This document shows positions 25,174 to 34,868 of a stretch of 38,134 nt of DNA, in pieces. The DNA is from Ignavibacteriota bacterium. Lineage in GTDB: Bacteria > Bacteroidota > Ignavibacteria > UBA10030 > UBA6906. Each line of letters begins with the position of its first letter. The first letter of the stretch is position 1. The stretch lies in assembly GCA_016218065.1 (NCBI GenBank), contig JACRFA010000179.1:1-38134 (forward strand), read 5' to 3'. The translations under genes were made by a program, and so were the position numbers. Below the pieces are notes generated by a model. The model was given only the letters and a program-made list of their open reading frames with translations, searched no databases and was not told the DNA's origin.

Positions 25174-26493
25174 CTATCGCAGATAGTACTTTAATGGATT
25201 CGGATCGACGCGGCACTCTTCGGCGATGCGCAGCCGGTCGATGCGCCCCTCGTCGCGCAGCTTGTACAAACGCGGCACCATCCGGTCGCGCACTTCAATC
25301 GGCGTCATCGGATTGATGAAGATGCCTGTCCCGCCCTCGAAGCCGGCAGGCACAGTGACGCGCCATTTGATCAAGATGTGCCACGGCATTTTGTACACGG
25401 CGTCGATGGGTGTGTAGTACCACTCCTCGTTGCAGGAGATCTGACTCCCCATGGCCGCATGCATCGCTTGCACAAGGTTACTCATGCCTCGGATTTCTTC
25501 ATCGGAATGTTCATAGGGCCGACCGGCTTGCGCTTTGGAGTACACCTCAATCGTCGGATAGCGATGCCCGATGCCCGCGTACGCAATTGCGTAATCGTTC
25601 TCGGCAAAGACCAGGTTGTGGTGCGCTGCGAAGTTCGCGCCGAACTGATTATAGACGTTCGGGTCTTCGCGAATCATCTTGGTTTGATTCTCAATCGATG
25701 ATCCCCACTCATCCAGCGCCACGAGCTGTTTGTGCAAATGATCGAACGACGCTCCTGCCGAACGGAGCCAGTTCTGAAAAACGCTGATGTAGCGCACGTA
25801 CCTGTTCGACGCGACAACATCGCGCATGGCGTCAATCGTGAACCGGAAATAATGGAAGTGTTCATCGAGCGTCATCTCTCCCGACGAGTAGAGATCCGGC
25901 TTATGCGTCGCATCATCCTTGAAATGCCGGCGGGCAATGACCATTTCATGGCAGCCGGCAAAAAACGCGTCGGCAACCGTAAGCCGGTCGGCCATCGTCA
26001 TCTTCTCCATCTGCTCTTCCGTCTTGCCTTCGCGCTGGAGCTTATAGTTGATGATATCGGTGATGTGTTTCAGTCCGACGGAGTTCGCGAGATACTCCTC
26101 TTTCCACCGCGCTTGCACGCCCGTCATTTTGTACGCATAGTTCTTCCGCCAGTAATCGAGCGTCACAATCTCGAACATATTGCCGACGCGACGGAATTCC
26201 GCGGGAGCGTCAAGATAGCTTTCGGGCGTCGGATGTTTGATGTGTTCCCATCGGCCGTCGGAGTGTTTGATGAGGCGGGCTTTCTCCGGCGCTGTTTCAT
26301 AGTAGCGTGTCTGGCAGAAGCTGCAGTAATCCTCCGGCGAGTGCTTCTCAAGCTTCTCCGCATCCTGCAGTTGTTCGTTCGTGATCGGCTTGCTGCGTCG
26401 CCCCGAAACCGCCCACACTTCCGTGCCCGTGAACGGATTCACCTGCTTCACGGTACCATCAGGCATGATGGTGTAGTAAACTCTCAGTTCCAT
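25174..26493 (-). CDS. GalT-like HIT-superfamily protein (DUF4921 family)
   Basis: A 439-residue protein related to galactose-1-phosphate uridylyltransferase. A zinc-site-like CxxC (Cys57 and Cys60 in YCSFC) lies in the N-terminal half, and the HIT active-site motif H-x-H-x-Q is seen as SFDHLHKQLVAL with His252, His254 and Gln256, matching the nucleotidylated His of GalT (HPHGQ). It is longer than typical GalT (~350) and the surrounding sequence matches the DUF4921 type, so the true nucleotide-sugar substrate is uncertain. Its downstream operon partner is a YhcH-type sugar protein, and the phosphohexomutase lies just upstream on the same strand, so a role in sugar-phosphate activation is reasonable inference. 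Start at ATG 26493 with a weak ribosome site. Confidence 0.8.
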   Translation of the reverse strand: MELRVYYTIMPDGTVKQVNPFTGTEVWAVSGRRSKPITNEQLQDAEKLEKHSPEDYCSFCQTRYYETAPEKARLIKHSDGRWEHIKHPTPESYLDAPAEFRRVGNMFEIVTLDYWRKNYAYKMTGVQARWKEEYLANSVGLKHITDIINYKLQREGKTEEQMEKMTMADRLTVADAFFAGCHEMVIARRHFKDDATHKPDLYSSGEMTLDEHFHYFRFTIDAMRDVVASNRYVRYISVFQNWLRSAGASFDHLHKQLVALDEWGSSIENQTKMIREDPNVYNQFGANFAAHHNLVFAENDYAIAYAGIGHRYPTIEVYSKAQAGRPYEHSDEEIRGMSNLVQAMHAAMGSQISCNEEWYYTPIDAVYKMPWHILIKWRVTVPAGFEGGTGIFINPMTPIEVRDRMVPRLYKLRDEGRIDRLRIAEECRVDPNPLKYYLR

Positions 26494-26522
26494 AGTCTCT
26501 CTCTATTAATCCTGAGCGCAGC

Positions 26523-26555
26523 GCCCGCCTGACTCACTGCACCAACAAGGCGGGC
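26523..26555. repeat. GC-rich palindrome of the CCCGCC/GGCGGG family
   Basis: GCCCGCCT (26523-26530) pairs with AGGCGGGC (26548-26555) across a 17-base loop. It lies in the 212-base spacer between the DUF4921 and phosphohexomutase genes and resembles the hairpins at 16685 and 36226. Confidence 0.55.
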
Positions 26556-26705
26556 AGGAAGGATATCCTACAAACTGACGTTATGGGAGGCTGGCGAATA
26601 TTTCTGGCCGCCCGTAACATCAGTTACTGCGAAATTCGTTGGACTTTTTTCGAAATGAATTTGGCCTTATCGAACCCGAATAACAGCTTCTGCCCTTCGT
26701 TCCAC

Positions 26706-28115
26706 TCAGGGCTTTGCTGTTACCGCCTCAAGCAATGCATCGCATTTCTCCTGACTCTCCGCCTCGGCGTAGAAGCGAATCAACGGCTCCGTCCCTGATG
26801 CGCGCACAAGAACCCATCCGCCGCCTTCAAGGAAAAACTTGTAGCCGTCCAGGTTCTTGCGGTCGAGAACCCTGAAGCCCGCGATCTCCTTCACGCCCTT
26901 TTTGTACTTCTTCATGATCGCGACTTTTTCTTTCTCGGTCATGTGCTTGTCAATGCGCTTGAACTCGTGCTGACCGAACTCATCCATCAGTTCCTGCACA
27001 AGGTAGCTCAAGCTCTTCTGTCGCGTCGCCATCATCTCGCAGAGCAGCAAACCGAGGAAGATTCCGTCGCGTTCCGGCAAATGAATCTTCGTTCCAAGTC
27101 CGCCGCTTTCCTCGCCGCCGATCAGCACATCGTGCTCGGTCATCAACCGGCACACATACTTGAAGCCAATGGGCGTTTCATGCATTTTCAATCCGTACTT
27201 CGCGCAGAGCTTGTCCACCATCGTCGTCACGGAAAACGTCTTGACGACGTCGCCCGTTTGCCCTTTCTGCTCGACAAGATATTTCAGCAACAGGGCAAAG
27301 ATGCGCTGCGAGTCAACGAAGTTGCCGAACTCATCAACAGCACCGATGCGGTCCGCATCGCCATCCGTAGCAATGCCGATGTGGAAGCCCTCATCTTTCA
27401 CACGACGCATCAGGGTTTGCAGGTTGAGTGCAATTGGTTCGGGATTCGTTCCGCCGAACGATGGATTGTACTCGTCGCGCAGCCGCGCAACGTTCGGCAG
27501 CACATCATTCAGCACACCCTGTCCTGCGCCGTGCATAACGTCGTACAGAATTCTGATGCCCGAGTTCTTTATGAGATTGAAATCCAGCTTCGTCATCAGA
27601 TCATCGAGATACCGCTGCTTCATGCTGATGTAGGAGATTGTTCCTTTCTCGAGCAGCTGCTTGAAGGATTTCTTCTGCGGAGGAAGCTTCTTCAGCTTCA
27701 GAATTTTGGCAAGCTCCTTCTCCACCTTCTCGACAGTTTCAGGAAACGCCGGTCCACCAAACTCGCCCTTGATCTCGAAGCCGTTCCATTTGGAGGGATT
27801 GTGACTCGCCGTGATCACGATGCCGGCCGCGGCTTTCTCCATTTTCGTCAGAAGTGAAATCGCCGGAGTAGTTGCGATGCTGTCGGAGAGTTTCACCTTG
27901 ATGCCGTTGTTCGCGAACGTCGCGGCGACGACTTCGGCAAACTCCTTCGACATAAATCGTGCGTCATATCCGATGACAATGCCATTACGAATCTTCTTGT
28001 GCTTCTTGTAATGGCGCGCCGTTGCCAGCGCGACTTTGTCGAGATTGGCAAACGTATAGTCATCGCCGATGACGGCGCGCCAGCCGTCAGTGCCGAATTT
28101 GATTGGTTGAGACAT
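26706..28115 (-). CDS. Phosphoglucomutase/phosphomannomutase family alpha-D-phosphohexomutase
   Basis: A 469-residue enzyme that moves phosphate between C1 and C6 of a hexose. All four domains are present: the substrate-entry GTDGWRAVIG at the start, the active-site serine loop ITASHNPSKWNGFEIKG (Ser104), the magnesium-binding loop ATDGDADRIG (Asp251, Asp253 and Asp255), the sugar-binding loop GGEESGG (about 346-352) and the phosphate-binding RASGTEPLIRFY near the end. Sequence alone does not tell glucose from mannose or glucosamine preference. The ATG at 28115 is preceded by AGGAAG. It sits between enolase and GalT-like genes on one strand, consistent with sugar-nucleotide supply. Confidence 0.92.
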   Translation of the reverse strand: MSQPIKFGTDGWRAVIGDDYTFANLDKVALATARHYKKHKKIRNGIVIGYDARFMSKEFAEVVAATFANNGIKVKLSDSIATTPAISLLTKMEKAAAGIVITASHNPSKWNGFEIKGEFGGPAFPETVEKVEKELAKILKLKKLPPQKKSFKQLLEKGTISYISMKQRYLDDLMTKLDFNLIKNSGIRILYDVMHGAGQGVLNDVLPNVARLRDEYNPSFGGTNPEPIALNLQTLMRRVKDEGFHIGIATDGDADRIGAVDEFGNFVDSQRIFALLLKYLVEQKGQTGDVVKTFSVTTMVDKLCAKYGLKMHETPIGFKYVCRLMTEHDVLIGGEESGGLGTKIHLPERDGIFLGLLLCEMMATRQKSLSYLVQELMDEFGQHEFKRIDKHMTEKEKVAIMKKYKKGVKEIAGFRVLDRKNLDGYKFFLEGGGWVLVRASGTEPLIRFYAEAESQEKCDALLEAVTAKP

Positions 28116-28163
28116 GAATTAGATCTTCCTGAAATGATTGCGGATTAGAGGCGGCGGAAGTTG

Positions 28164-28331
28164 TCACGCCATCCAGTTTTCAACTTCTAAGTTCTTGATC
28201 CTGGTGAAGTGAGCGGTATTGTTTGTGACGATGACGAGGTTGTTAGCAAGAGCAATTCCCGCAATTAAGGTGTCCGTATGTCCGTTTGAGGAACCAAGAA
28301 CGGTGTCGGTATCAAGCAACGCTGGCTTCAT
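28164..28331 (-). pseudogene. VapC-type PIN toxin gene with large internal deletion
   Basis: A 55-residue frame, MKPALLDTDT... to ...VENWMA. Its first ten residues match the N-terminus of VapC/FitB PIN toxins (LLDTDT with the first catalytic Asp). It then jumps directly to the C-terminal part, HTDTLIAGIALANNLVIVTNN and HFTRIKNLEVENW. About 70 central residues, including the middle acidic residue and helices, are missing, so it cannot be an active nuclease. The start overlaps the antitoxin stop by 4 bases, the normal vapBC arrangement, which shows it was once a coupled pair. Confidence 0.75.
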
Positions 28332-28570
28332 ATCTTGACTTTTCGTTTGAACAGTTGTTTCCTGACTCGACGCGTCTCCTTGAGATAATCCTGATAGTCT
28401 TTCTCACTCATGTCACTAAGGATGCCAGAGTAGGACATGATCTCTTTCACACGAGCCTCGTCAACCCTTTTGGGCTTTTGAGAAAGTGAGTGCACGAAAT
28501 GATACACTTCATCAAGTCTGTGCACCGGCACGTGTTGAATCTCTTCCCATATCGTATTCAGTGTTGTCAT
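28328..28570 (-). CDS. Antitoxin-like protein, partner of the deleted VapC gene
   Basis: An 80-residue protein from ATG 28570 (MTTLNTIWEEIQ), with GGAGGG at 28581-28586 about 10 bases upstream. The C-terminal half (SGILSDMSEKDYQDYLKETRRVRKQLFKRK) has the acidic-then-basic pattern of antitoxins that wrap PIN toxins. The reading frame is open further upstream to 28765, where residues MSIEEMVKQLPAELRQEV resemble the start of DUF2281-type antitoxins, so two antitoxin-like parts may have fused or one may be a relic. The partner toxin is deleted, so this gene may be an orphan. It overlaps the VapC relic by 4 bases. Confidence 0.62.
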   Translation of the reverse strand: MTTLNTIWEEIQHVPVHRLDEVYHFVHSLSQKPKRVDEARVKEIMSYSGILSDMSEKDYQDYLKETRRVRKQLFKRKVKI

Positions 28571-28795
28571 TGCTCTTCGTCCCTCCAAACTTTTCCAAAA
28601 AATACTCAAATGATCATGCAGTTTCAATCGAACGAGCCTGCGTTGCGCGGACAGAGAATCCTGGTCAACCGCGTCCGCAACCTCATTTCTTGTTGAAGGC
28701 AGCCAACAATTCACTTCTTGCCGGAGTTCCGCCGGAAGCTGTTTTACCATTTCTTCGATGCTCATTCGTCTCTCGATAGAGAATGAAATCCATCA

Positions 28796-30169
<1,374 letters not shown>

Positions 30170-30200
30170 TCAATCCATCGGATTATCAGATGAAGGTGAA

Positions 30201-32486
30201 TCAGTAGCGTTTTATCCAGTCGCAACGCTCTACCCAGTCATTCACCTCGTTCTGCGCGACCTCAGAGTTTACGAAGTTGAGCGATTGCCAGTACATTCTC
30301 TTTGCATCTTCGAATCGTTTCAAACGGAACAACACAAACCCCACCGTCTTCAGACGTTGTGCTTCAAGAATCGGCTCCGGCAATCCCTGTTCAAGCCGTT
30401 GTAACGAAAGCAAAGCCTGTTCCCATCGCTCCAATCGCATCAACACTCTTCCCTTCAGATAGATCGGTAGCCAATGATCAACCGCGTTCTGCGCCATGGA
30501 ATCCAGAAGAACAACGCGTTGAGAATCAGATGGAGAAGAAAGAAAATAGCGCAGGAGCGCGTCGCGATTTGTTGAGTCGCGAGTTGCCACCCTGCAGATC
30601 ACAGACGATTCGGTCAACGTTTCACCCAGATCCGCAATCTCGACGCGTTGGAACAATGCGCGGGCGGCGTCAAGGTGTCCGTTCCCCCATTGTGCAAGGC
30701 CTACGTTGATCATAAGCGGAATGTACTGTGAGGGATTCTGACTCCCCCGTGTTGCGGTATCAAACGTCGAGATGACGTCGGCAAATTGTCCTGCGCGTAA
30801 TGTGCTTGTGAGAAACCCGCTCAGCGCATCATACCCCCGGCCATCTTCATAGGATTGCCGGTAAAGCCCGGCAGCGGCTTCATACTCGTGGTGCGCGAAC
30901 TTTTTTCCTGCAAGAATATTTCTGGCCGCGACTACTCGCGCACAGACTTTTTCAAAAATGGGGGGACGACGGAACAGGACATCGATGGCGTCGCGCTCCT
31001 GCTCGGCGACGGGAACGGTTACAAGAAAGGCGCGCCACTCCGTGATGATCGCTTTGAGAGGTTTTCCGTAGACGGCATCATAGTCACTTGAGCGATACAC
31101 CAGCATCATGTTGCGAATGCCATACGTTTCGATCAAGAAGCGGCAGAACGATCCCGCAAGCACGTAGCTGATGGACGACGATTGTGAAGCAAAGCCGGTG
31201 ATCGTCATGAGCGAGCTGATGTCGGGTCCGACGCCGAACTTTTTCATGGCAGCCGCGTATTGATGCAACGTCCGGTTTCCCCAGTCCCACTCGATTGCCA
31301 TGGCAAGCCCTTCGACCAGTCCGGTGCTGAGGCTCGCATTGACGATAGGAACACCGAACGGTGCTGCAACGACATGAACCAGTTCGTGCTTCAGCGTTCC
31401 GTCAAGCGATTGCTTGGTGAGGTGAATCTGGCCGCTCCAGGGCTTGGCAATGTTGGTGTTGCCCGCGCCCATCAAGCGCTTTTTCGCCTCGCTTGACGGA
31501 TAGATGTACGATTCGATCTTGCTTCTGTAGTTGAGACTCAAGATGTTGGTGATTTGCTTGAGTCGGAATTCATGCTCGGCTGCAATCCAATGCATCTCGT
31601 TCGCACTATACGACTGCGATGAGTAGTAGATGATGAAGTGCTCGGTCTCGTGGCGTTGGCCGAGTTGTCGCTGAATAAACATGCTCGTGGAATCAAATCC
31701 AAGCTCGCCGCGAAACCACCACGTAACGATAACCAGTGTCGCCAGAGCCGCGGTGATGAATGTGTTTTTCCCCTGCACCATCACGCCGAGAAGGGCAACA
31801 CCTTTCTCCCAAGTTTTGTCTTCTCGTTTCGTGTTGGTGAGGAGAAGCCATGTCATCCAAACCAACGCCGCGGCAAGCACCAGAGTCAAGAGTCTGAACA
31901 CAACCAACGGAAGCCCGATGCCGAGAGCTTCGTCATACGTCAATCCGGGAAAGTAGCCGAAGAAGAAGTTGTACGAAAAGATCGCCGGCGTGAAATAGCC
32001 GACCGCGAGTACTTCGGCAAACGTCGCGAGCACAATCACAACAAACACTGTCTTTGCAAGCCGATAGTGAATGGCGCAGAAAAATCCAAGCGACGAAGAA
32101 AACACGACACTCACAACAGGAACGAGAAGGAAGAACCCGATGCCTTCGAGCAGCGAACAGTTCTTGACGAAGAACGCGTTCGTGAGCATCACGATGAGCG
32201 GAATGATGAGAAGGGTGAAGTTAAGGATGAGCGATTGCTTGAAAGCGCTCAATGCATGATCGGGGATTTGGGATTGGGGATTCTGGAGTGATCCCCTGAT
32301 TGACTTGATCGTCGCGAAACCGGCAATGAATGTTCCAACCAGAGCAATAACTGTGGAGAATTCGTAGCCGAGATAGTTGAGGAGGGGGAGTTGGGTGCAG
32401 ATGAGCGAAACCGAGAGATAGAAAAGACCGAAAAAGTTGAATCTCGCTCTCTGTATACGACGGAAAAGATTCACGCTTTGTCCCAC
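30201..32486 (-). CDS. Multi-pass membrane protein with gluzincin-like HExxH peptidase domain and C-terminal TPR region
   Basis: A 761-residue protein in three parts. Residues 15-260 hold about seven to eight transmembrane helices. Residues about 275-520 form a soluble domain with a zinc-protease motif HELVH (367-371) and a downstream EGLA (about 395) that could supply the third ligand, as in gluzincin (peptidase MA-like) domains. The remaining residues carry helical repeats of TPR type (for example LPIYLKGRVLMRLERWEQALLSL and the final ~50 residues). It is probably an inner-membrane protease or a maturation factor; no substrate can be named. The start is GTG 32486, or GTG 32474, whose GTGA overlaps the hicA relic's stop. 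A heptanucleotide repeat encodes NPQSQIP at residues 69-75. Confidence 0.75.
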   Translation of the reverse strand: MGQSVNLFRRIQRARFNFFGLFYLSVSLICTQLPLLNYLGYEFSTVIALVGTFIAGFATIKSIRGSLQNPQSQIPDHALSAFKQSLILNFTLLIIPLIVMLTNAFFVKNCSLLEGIGFFLLVPVVSVVFSSSLGFFCAIHYRLAKTVFVVIVLATFAEVLAVGYFTPAIFSYNFFFGYFPGLTYDEALGIGLPLVVFRLLTLVLAAALVWMTWLLLTNTKREDKTWEKGVALLGVMVQGKNTFITAALATLVIVTWWFRGELGFDSTSMFIQRQLGQRHETEHFIIYYSSQSYSANEMHWIAAEHEFRLKQITNILSLNYRSKIESYIYPSSEAKKRLMGAGNTNIAKPWSGQIHLTKQSLDGTLKHELVHVVAAPFGVPIVNASLSTGLVEGLAMAIEWDWGNRTLHQYAAAMKKFGVGPDISSLMTITGFASQSSSISYVLAGSFCRFLIETYGIRNMMLVYRSSDYDAVYGKPLKAIITEWRAFLVTVPVAEQERDAIDVLFRRPPIFEKVCARVVAARNILAGKKFAHHEYEAAAGLYRQSYEDGRGYDALSGFLTSTLRAGQFADVISTFDTATRGSQNPSQYIPLMINVGLAQWGNGHLDAARALFQRVEIADLGETLTESSVICRVATRDSTNRDALLRYFLSSPSDSQRVVLLDSMAQNAVDHWLPIYLKGRVLMRLERWEQALLSLQRLEQGLPEPILEAQRLKTVGFVLFRLKRFEDAKRMYWQSLNFVNSEVAQNEVNDWVERCDWIKRY
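32263..32283. repeat. Heptanucleotide short tandem repeat inside the membrane metalloprotease gene
   Basis: Three successive units GGGATTT, GGGATTG and GGGATTC, exactly 21 bases, in frame with the gene and encoding the NPQSQIP stretch in the loop between the second and third membrane helices. A change of three units would be neutral to frame, while one unit would not. Confidence 0.7.
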
Positions 32487-32641
32487 TCTTCAACTGAAAT
32501 TCCCGCCTGTCGCAGTATGCGTGCAACGAGCGAAACATCAATGTCGCCTTCATGAGGATTGGGAATTCGAACCTTGGGGGTCCCGCGTCTCATAAACTGA
32601 TGCTTTCCACCGGCGTACGGATCATCTCTCGTCGAGTGAAA
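32471..32641 (-). pseudogene. HicA-type toxin relic lacking its N-terminus
   Basis: The frame contains the typical HicA core: GGKHQFMRRGTPKVRIPNPH, with the family His/Gly residues, and the ending DVSLVARILRQAGISVEEW. An in-frame TAA lies about 18 codons before the FMRRG motif, and the first ~15-20 residues of a normal HicA (the R-E-L-I helix) are missing. The only ATG in frame is within the motif (32593), giving a 40-residue product. It directly follows the HicB-like gene, in the usual order for this family, and its TGA overlaps the GTG start at 32474 of the membrane protease gene. Confidence 0.68.
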
Positions 32642-32644
32642 GCA

Positions 32645-32887
32645 TTAGGCATCAGCAGCGACTTTCTGATTGAGATCAATTCCATCGAGAATGGGCAGGA
32701 CATCGCCATCTCGCAGTTTGAGAAGCAACCAGCCTTCAATCACTTCTATCAACTCACTCCGGCATGCTTCAAGTGTTTCTGCTTCTACCCACACACCTTG
32801 AAGCTCGGGTATCTCGGCATAGTACCGATTGTTCTCCAGTATTTCGTACTTCGCTCTCCTGAGCGCCGCTTGAATGAATGATGATAG
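32645..32887 (-). pseudogene. HicB-type antitoxin with no usable start codon
   Basis: About 80 residues with the HicB fold: LSSFIQAALRRAKYEIL, YYAEIPELQGVWVEAETLEACRSEL and EGWLLLKLRDG, ending IDLNQKVAADA. The family normally starts at M-x-S-F-I-Q, but here the corresponding codon is CTA (32887-32885). An AGGAG site lies nine bases upstream, as if an ATG had mutated. The frame continues upstream into a copied piece of murA (32910-32949) and then into the 3' end of the PIN toxin gene; the first ATG in frame lies at 33025, inside that gene. It is therefore probably not translated as a normal antitoxin. Confidence 0.6.
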
Positions 32888-32909
32888 CCTGTGAATCTCC
32901 TTTCTAGAA

Positions 32910-32949
32910 TTCTTCTTCAGCTCAATGTCCGCGCCGAGCCGTTCAAGCT
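32910..32949. repeat. 40-base copy of a murA segment next to hicB
   Basis: Bases 32910-32949 match 33823-33862 (inside murA) at 38 of 40 positions, mismatched at the 11th and 30th base. In both places the minus-strand reading is LERLGADIELKKN, part of the conserved MurA sequence; at this site it is joined to the hicB frame. The source is clearly murA, so this is a short ectopic duplication about 900 bases away. Confidence 0.85.
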
Positions 32950-32954
32950 GAAAG

Positions 32955-33362
32955 TCATGCGTTACTAAGGAATTTTTGGGCGAGGCGCTGCATCTCCTTA
33001 TCGAAAGTAGCCAACTCTGCATTGAACCGTTTTGCAACTTCGACAACGAGAGCATCCATTCCCCGCATGCCAATGCTGGAGGCGATCCTAGTAGCATTAG
33101 CCGCCATCAGTTCATCGACGGGGACGAATTCGACGTTCGGCAATTGTTGCAGTTTTCCTACCGCTCTCTCGGCAATTTCCGTTGAACCCGTTCGTCGCCG
33201 GACCGCCCCAGCAACTTCAACGAGAACAGTCATTGGCATGATCGCTTCTGTTTTTCCGTCTGTAACTTCTGTCCAGATCTGATCTGCTTGGTTGTGATTC
33301 GGATCCGCTTGCACCAATGATGCGACGATGAGTGAGCTGTCAACTGTGAGACGTCTCTTCAT
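32955..33362 (-). CDS. PIN-domain toxin (VapC family)
   Basis: A 135-residue PIN-domain ribonuclease from ATG 33362 (MKRRLTVDSSLIVASLVQ). The acidic catalytic residues are all in place: Asp8 in VDSSLI, a central Glu in VLVEVAG, Asp in GMRGMDALVVEVA and Asp in ATFDKEM near the end. It overlaps the antitoxin gene by 4 bases (ATGA) and is thus translationally coupled. Of the toxin-antitoxin genes in this window it is the only one with an intact toxin. Targets of such toxins are usually tRNA or rRNA, but the target here is unknown. Confidence 0.85.
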   Translation of the reverse strand: MKRRLTVDSSLIVASLVQADPNHNQADQIWTEVTDGKTEAIMPMTVLVEVAGAVRRRTGSTEIAERAVGKLQQLPNVEFVPVDELMAANATRIASSIGMRGMDALVVEVAKRFNAELATFDKEMQRLAQKFLSNA

Positions 33363-33583
33363 GGTTTTTCGCGGTGCCAACGGATTTCTTCCACTGCATC
33401 AGGACGACCTTTCCATGCTGCCGAAACCTCACGACCGAGGTCTTTCCAGTCAGCAGTGAAGGTGCTGTTCTTGGTGGGTCGCCTTCTTGACCTCACTTTC
33501 GCGAAAAGAAGCTCCTTTTGAATTTGATGAACATCTCGCATCACTCTTTTCAGTTTTCGCTCCAGCGTTGTTATCTTGTCCAT
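33359..33583 (-). CDS. Antitoxin of the PIN-domain pair
   Basis: A 74-residue protein with a helical N-terminus (KITTLERKLKRVMRDVHQIQKEL) and an acidic C-terminal tail with DWKDLGREVSAAWKG and AVEEIR, the pattern of VapB-type antitoxins that block the PIN active site. Start ATG 33583 has GGAG upstream. It begins 22 bases after the murA stop and overlaps the toxin gene by 4 bases, so murA and the toxin-antitoxin pair may be read as one transcript. Confidence 0.78.
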   Translation of the reverse strand: MDKITTLERKLKRVMRDVHQIQKELLFAKVRSRRRPTKNSTFTADWKDLGREVSAAWKGRPDAVEEIRWHREKP

Positions 33584-33605
33584 ACTTTCTCCAGAGTTTT
33601 GTGTC

Positions 33606-34868
33606 TCAAAATTCTTCTCCCGCCACGCGCTCGATGTCCGCGCCGAGTGCTTTTAATTTCTTCTCGATAGCTTCATACCCGCGGTCGAGATGATACACAC
33701 GCAGCACTTCAGTCTCGCCTTCGGCGACAAGTCCGGCAAGAATGAGAGAGGCGGATGCGCGCAAATCGGTGGACATGACTTTTGCGCCGGTAAGGCTCTT
33801 AACGCCGCGAACAACCGCCGCGTTCTTCTTCAACTCAATGTCCGCGCCGAGGCGTTCAAGCTCGGGTACATGCTTGAAGCGATCGGTGTAGATCGTATCG
33901 GTGACAATCGATGTGCCGGTTGCGATCGACATCAACGCGATCCATTGCGCCTGCATGTCCGTCGGAAAGCCGGGATAGATCACCGCCGTTGCATCAACCG
34001 GCTTCAACTCCGTCGGCGCTTGAAACCAGAATCCAGAATCCAGAATCTCAGTCTTACATCCTGCATCTTCCAGCTTCGCGGTCACTGCCGAAAAGTGATT
34101 GGGATTCACATTCGTCAACGTAATCGATCCGCCTGTCATTGCGGCGGCGACCAAGAACGTTCCCGCCTCTATTCTATCGGGAATGGTTTCGCAGTCCGAC
34201 GGATGAAGGTCGCTGACGCCTTCAATTTCCAATCTGTTCGTGCCGATGCCGTCGATCTTCGCTCCCATCTTCACCAGAAATTCTGCAAGCGCCGTAATCT
34301 CCGGCTCGATCGCCGCATTGGTGATGAGTGTTGTACCGCGGGCAAGCACGGCTGCCATCATCACGTTGCCGGTCGCGCCGACGCTGGAAATATCGAAGTG
34401 GATTCTCGCGCCCGTGAGTTTTTCCGCGTGCGCAACAATGTAGCCGTGCTCAAGCTCTACGTTCGCGCCCAGCTTCTTGATGCCGTCGATGTGCAGATTG
34501 ACGGGGCGCGGACCCCACGCGCAGCCGCCCGGCAGCGAGACCTTCGCCCTGCCATAGCGCGCAATCAGGGGACCCAACACGTAAATGGATGCGCGCATCT
34601 TCTTCACATGCTCATACGGCGCTTCGTGTTTGTTGACGCCGCGTGTGTCGAGCGTGAGCAGGTTGTTCGTGAAGTCGATCTTCATGCCCATCGATTTCAG
34701 CAGACTCGACATCGTCGTTACGTCGCGTAGCCGCGGCGTGTTGCCGAGCTTAAATGTGCCGCTCGCAAGCAGCGCGGCCGGCATCAGCGCTAGCGTAGCA
34801 TTCTTCGCACCGCTGATGGCAACTGTGCCATTGAGTTTTCTGCCGCCGTGAATGATAAACTTGTCCAA
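33606..34868 (-). CDS. murA: UDP-N-acetylglucosamine 1-carboxyvinyltransferase
   Basis: A 420-residue EPSP-synthase-fold enzyme that adds enolpyruvate to UDP-GlcNAc, the first committed step of peptidoglycan synthesis. Lys22 and Asn23 (SGAKN), the flexible loop with the catalytic cysteine Cys116 (PGGCAWGPRP) and the PGFPTDMQAQ motif are all present, so the cysteine targeted by fosfomycin is retained. The only possible start in frame is TTG at 34868, because an in-frame TAA lies four codons upstream and no ATG or GTG is available before MDKFII. No Shine-Dalgarno precedes it, so its translation may be weak. A heptanucleotide repeat lies within the gene (34026-34046), and part of the gene is duplicated near hicB. 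Confidence 0.96.
   Translation of the reverse strand: MDKFIIHGGRKLNGTVAISGAKNATLALMPAALLASGTFKLGNTPRLRDVTTMSSLLKSMGMKIDFTNNLLTLDTRGVNKHEAPYEHVKKMRASIYVLGPLIARYGRAKVSLPGGCAWGPRPVNLHIDGIKKLGANVELEHGYIVAHAEKLTGARIHFDISSVGATGNVMMAAVLARGTTLITNAAIEPEITALAEFLVKMGAKIDGIGTNRLEIEGVSDLHPSDCETIPDRIEAGTFLVAAAMTGGSITLTNVNPNHFSAVTAKLEDAGCKTEILDSGFWFQAPTELKPVDATAVIYPGFPTDMQAQWIALMSIATGTSIVTDTIYTDRFKHVPELERLGADIELKKNAAVVRGVKSLTGAKVMSTDLRASASLILAGLVAEGETEVLRVYHLDRGYEAIEKKLKALGADIERVAGEEF
34026..34046. repeat. Heptanucleotide short tandem repeat inside murA
   Basis: Three exact copies of CCAGAAT on the plus strand (34026-34046), encoding the minus-strand ILDSGFWF stretch. The length of MurA around it looks normal, so it may be an ancient repeat absorbed into the sequence. 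Gain or loss of a unit would break an essential gene. Confidence 0.65.
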
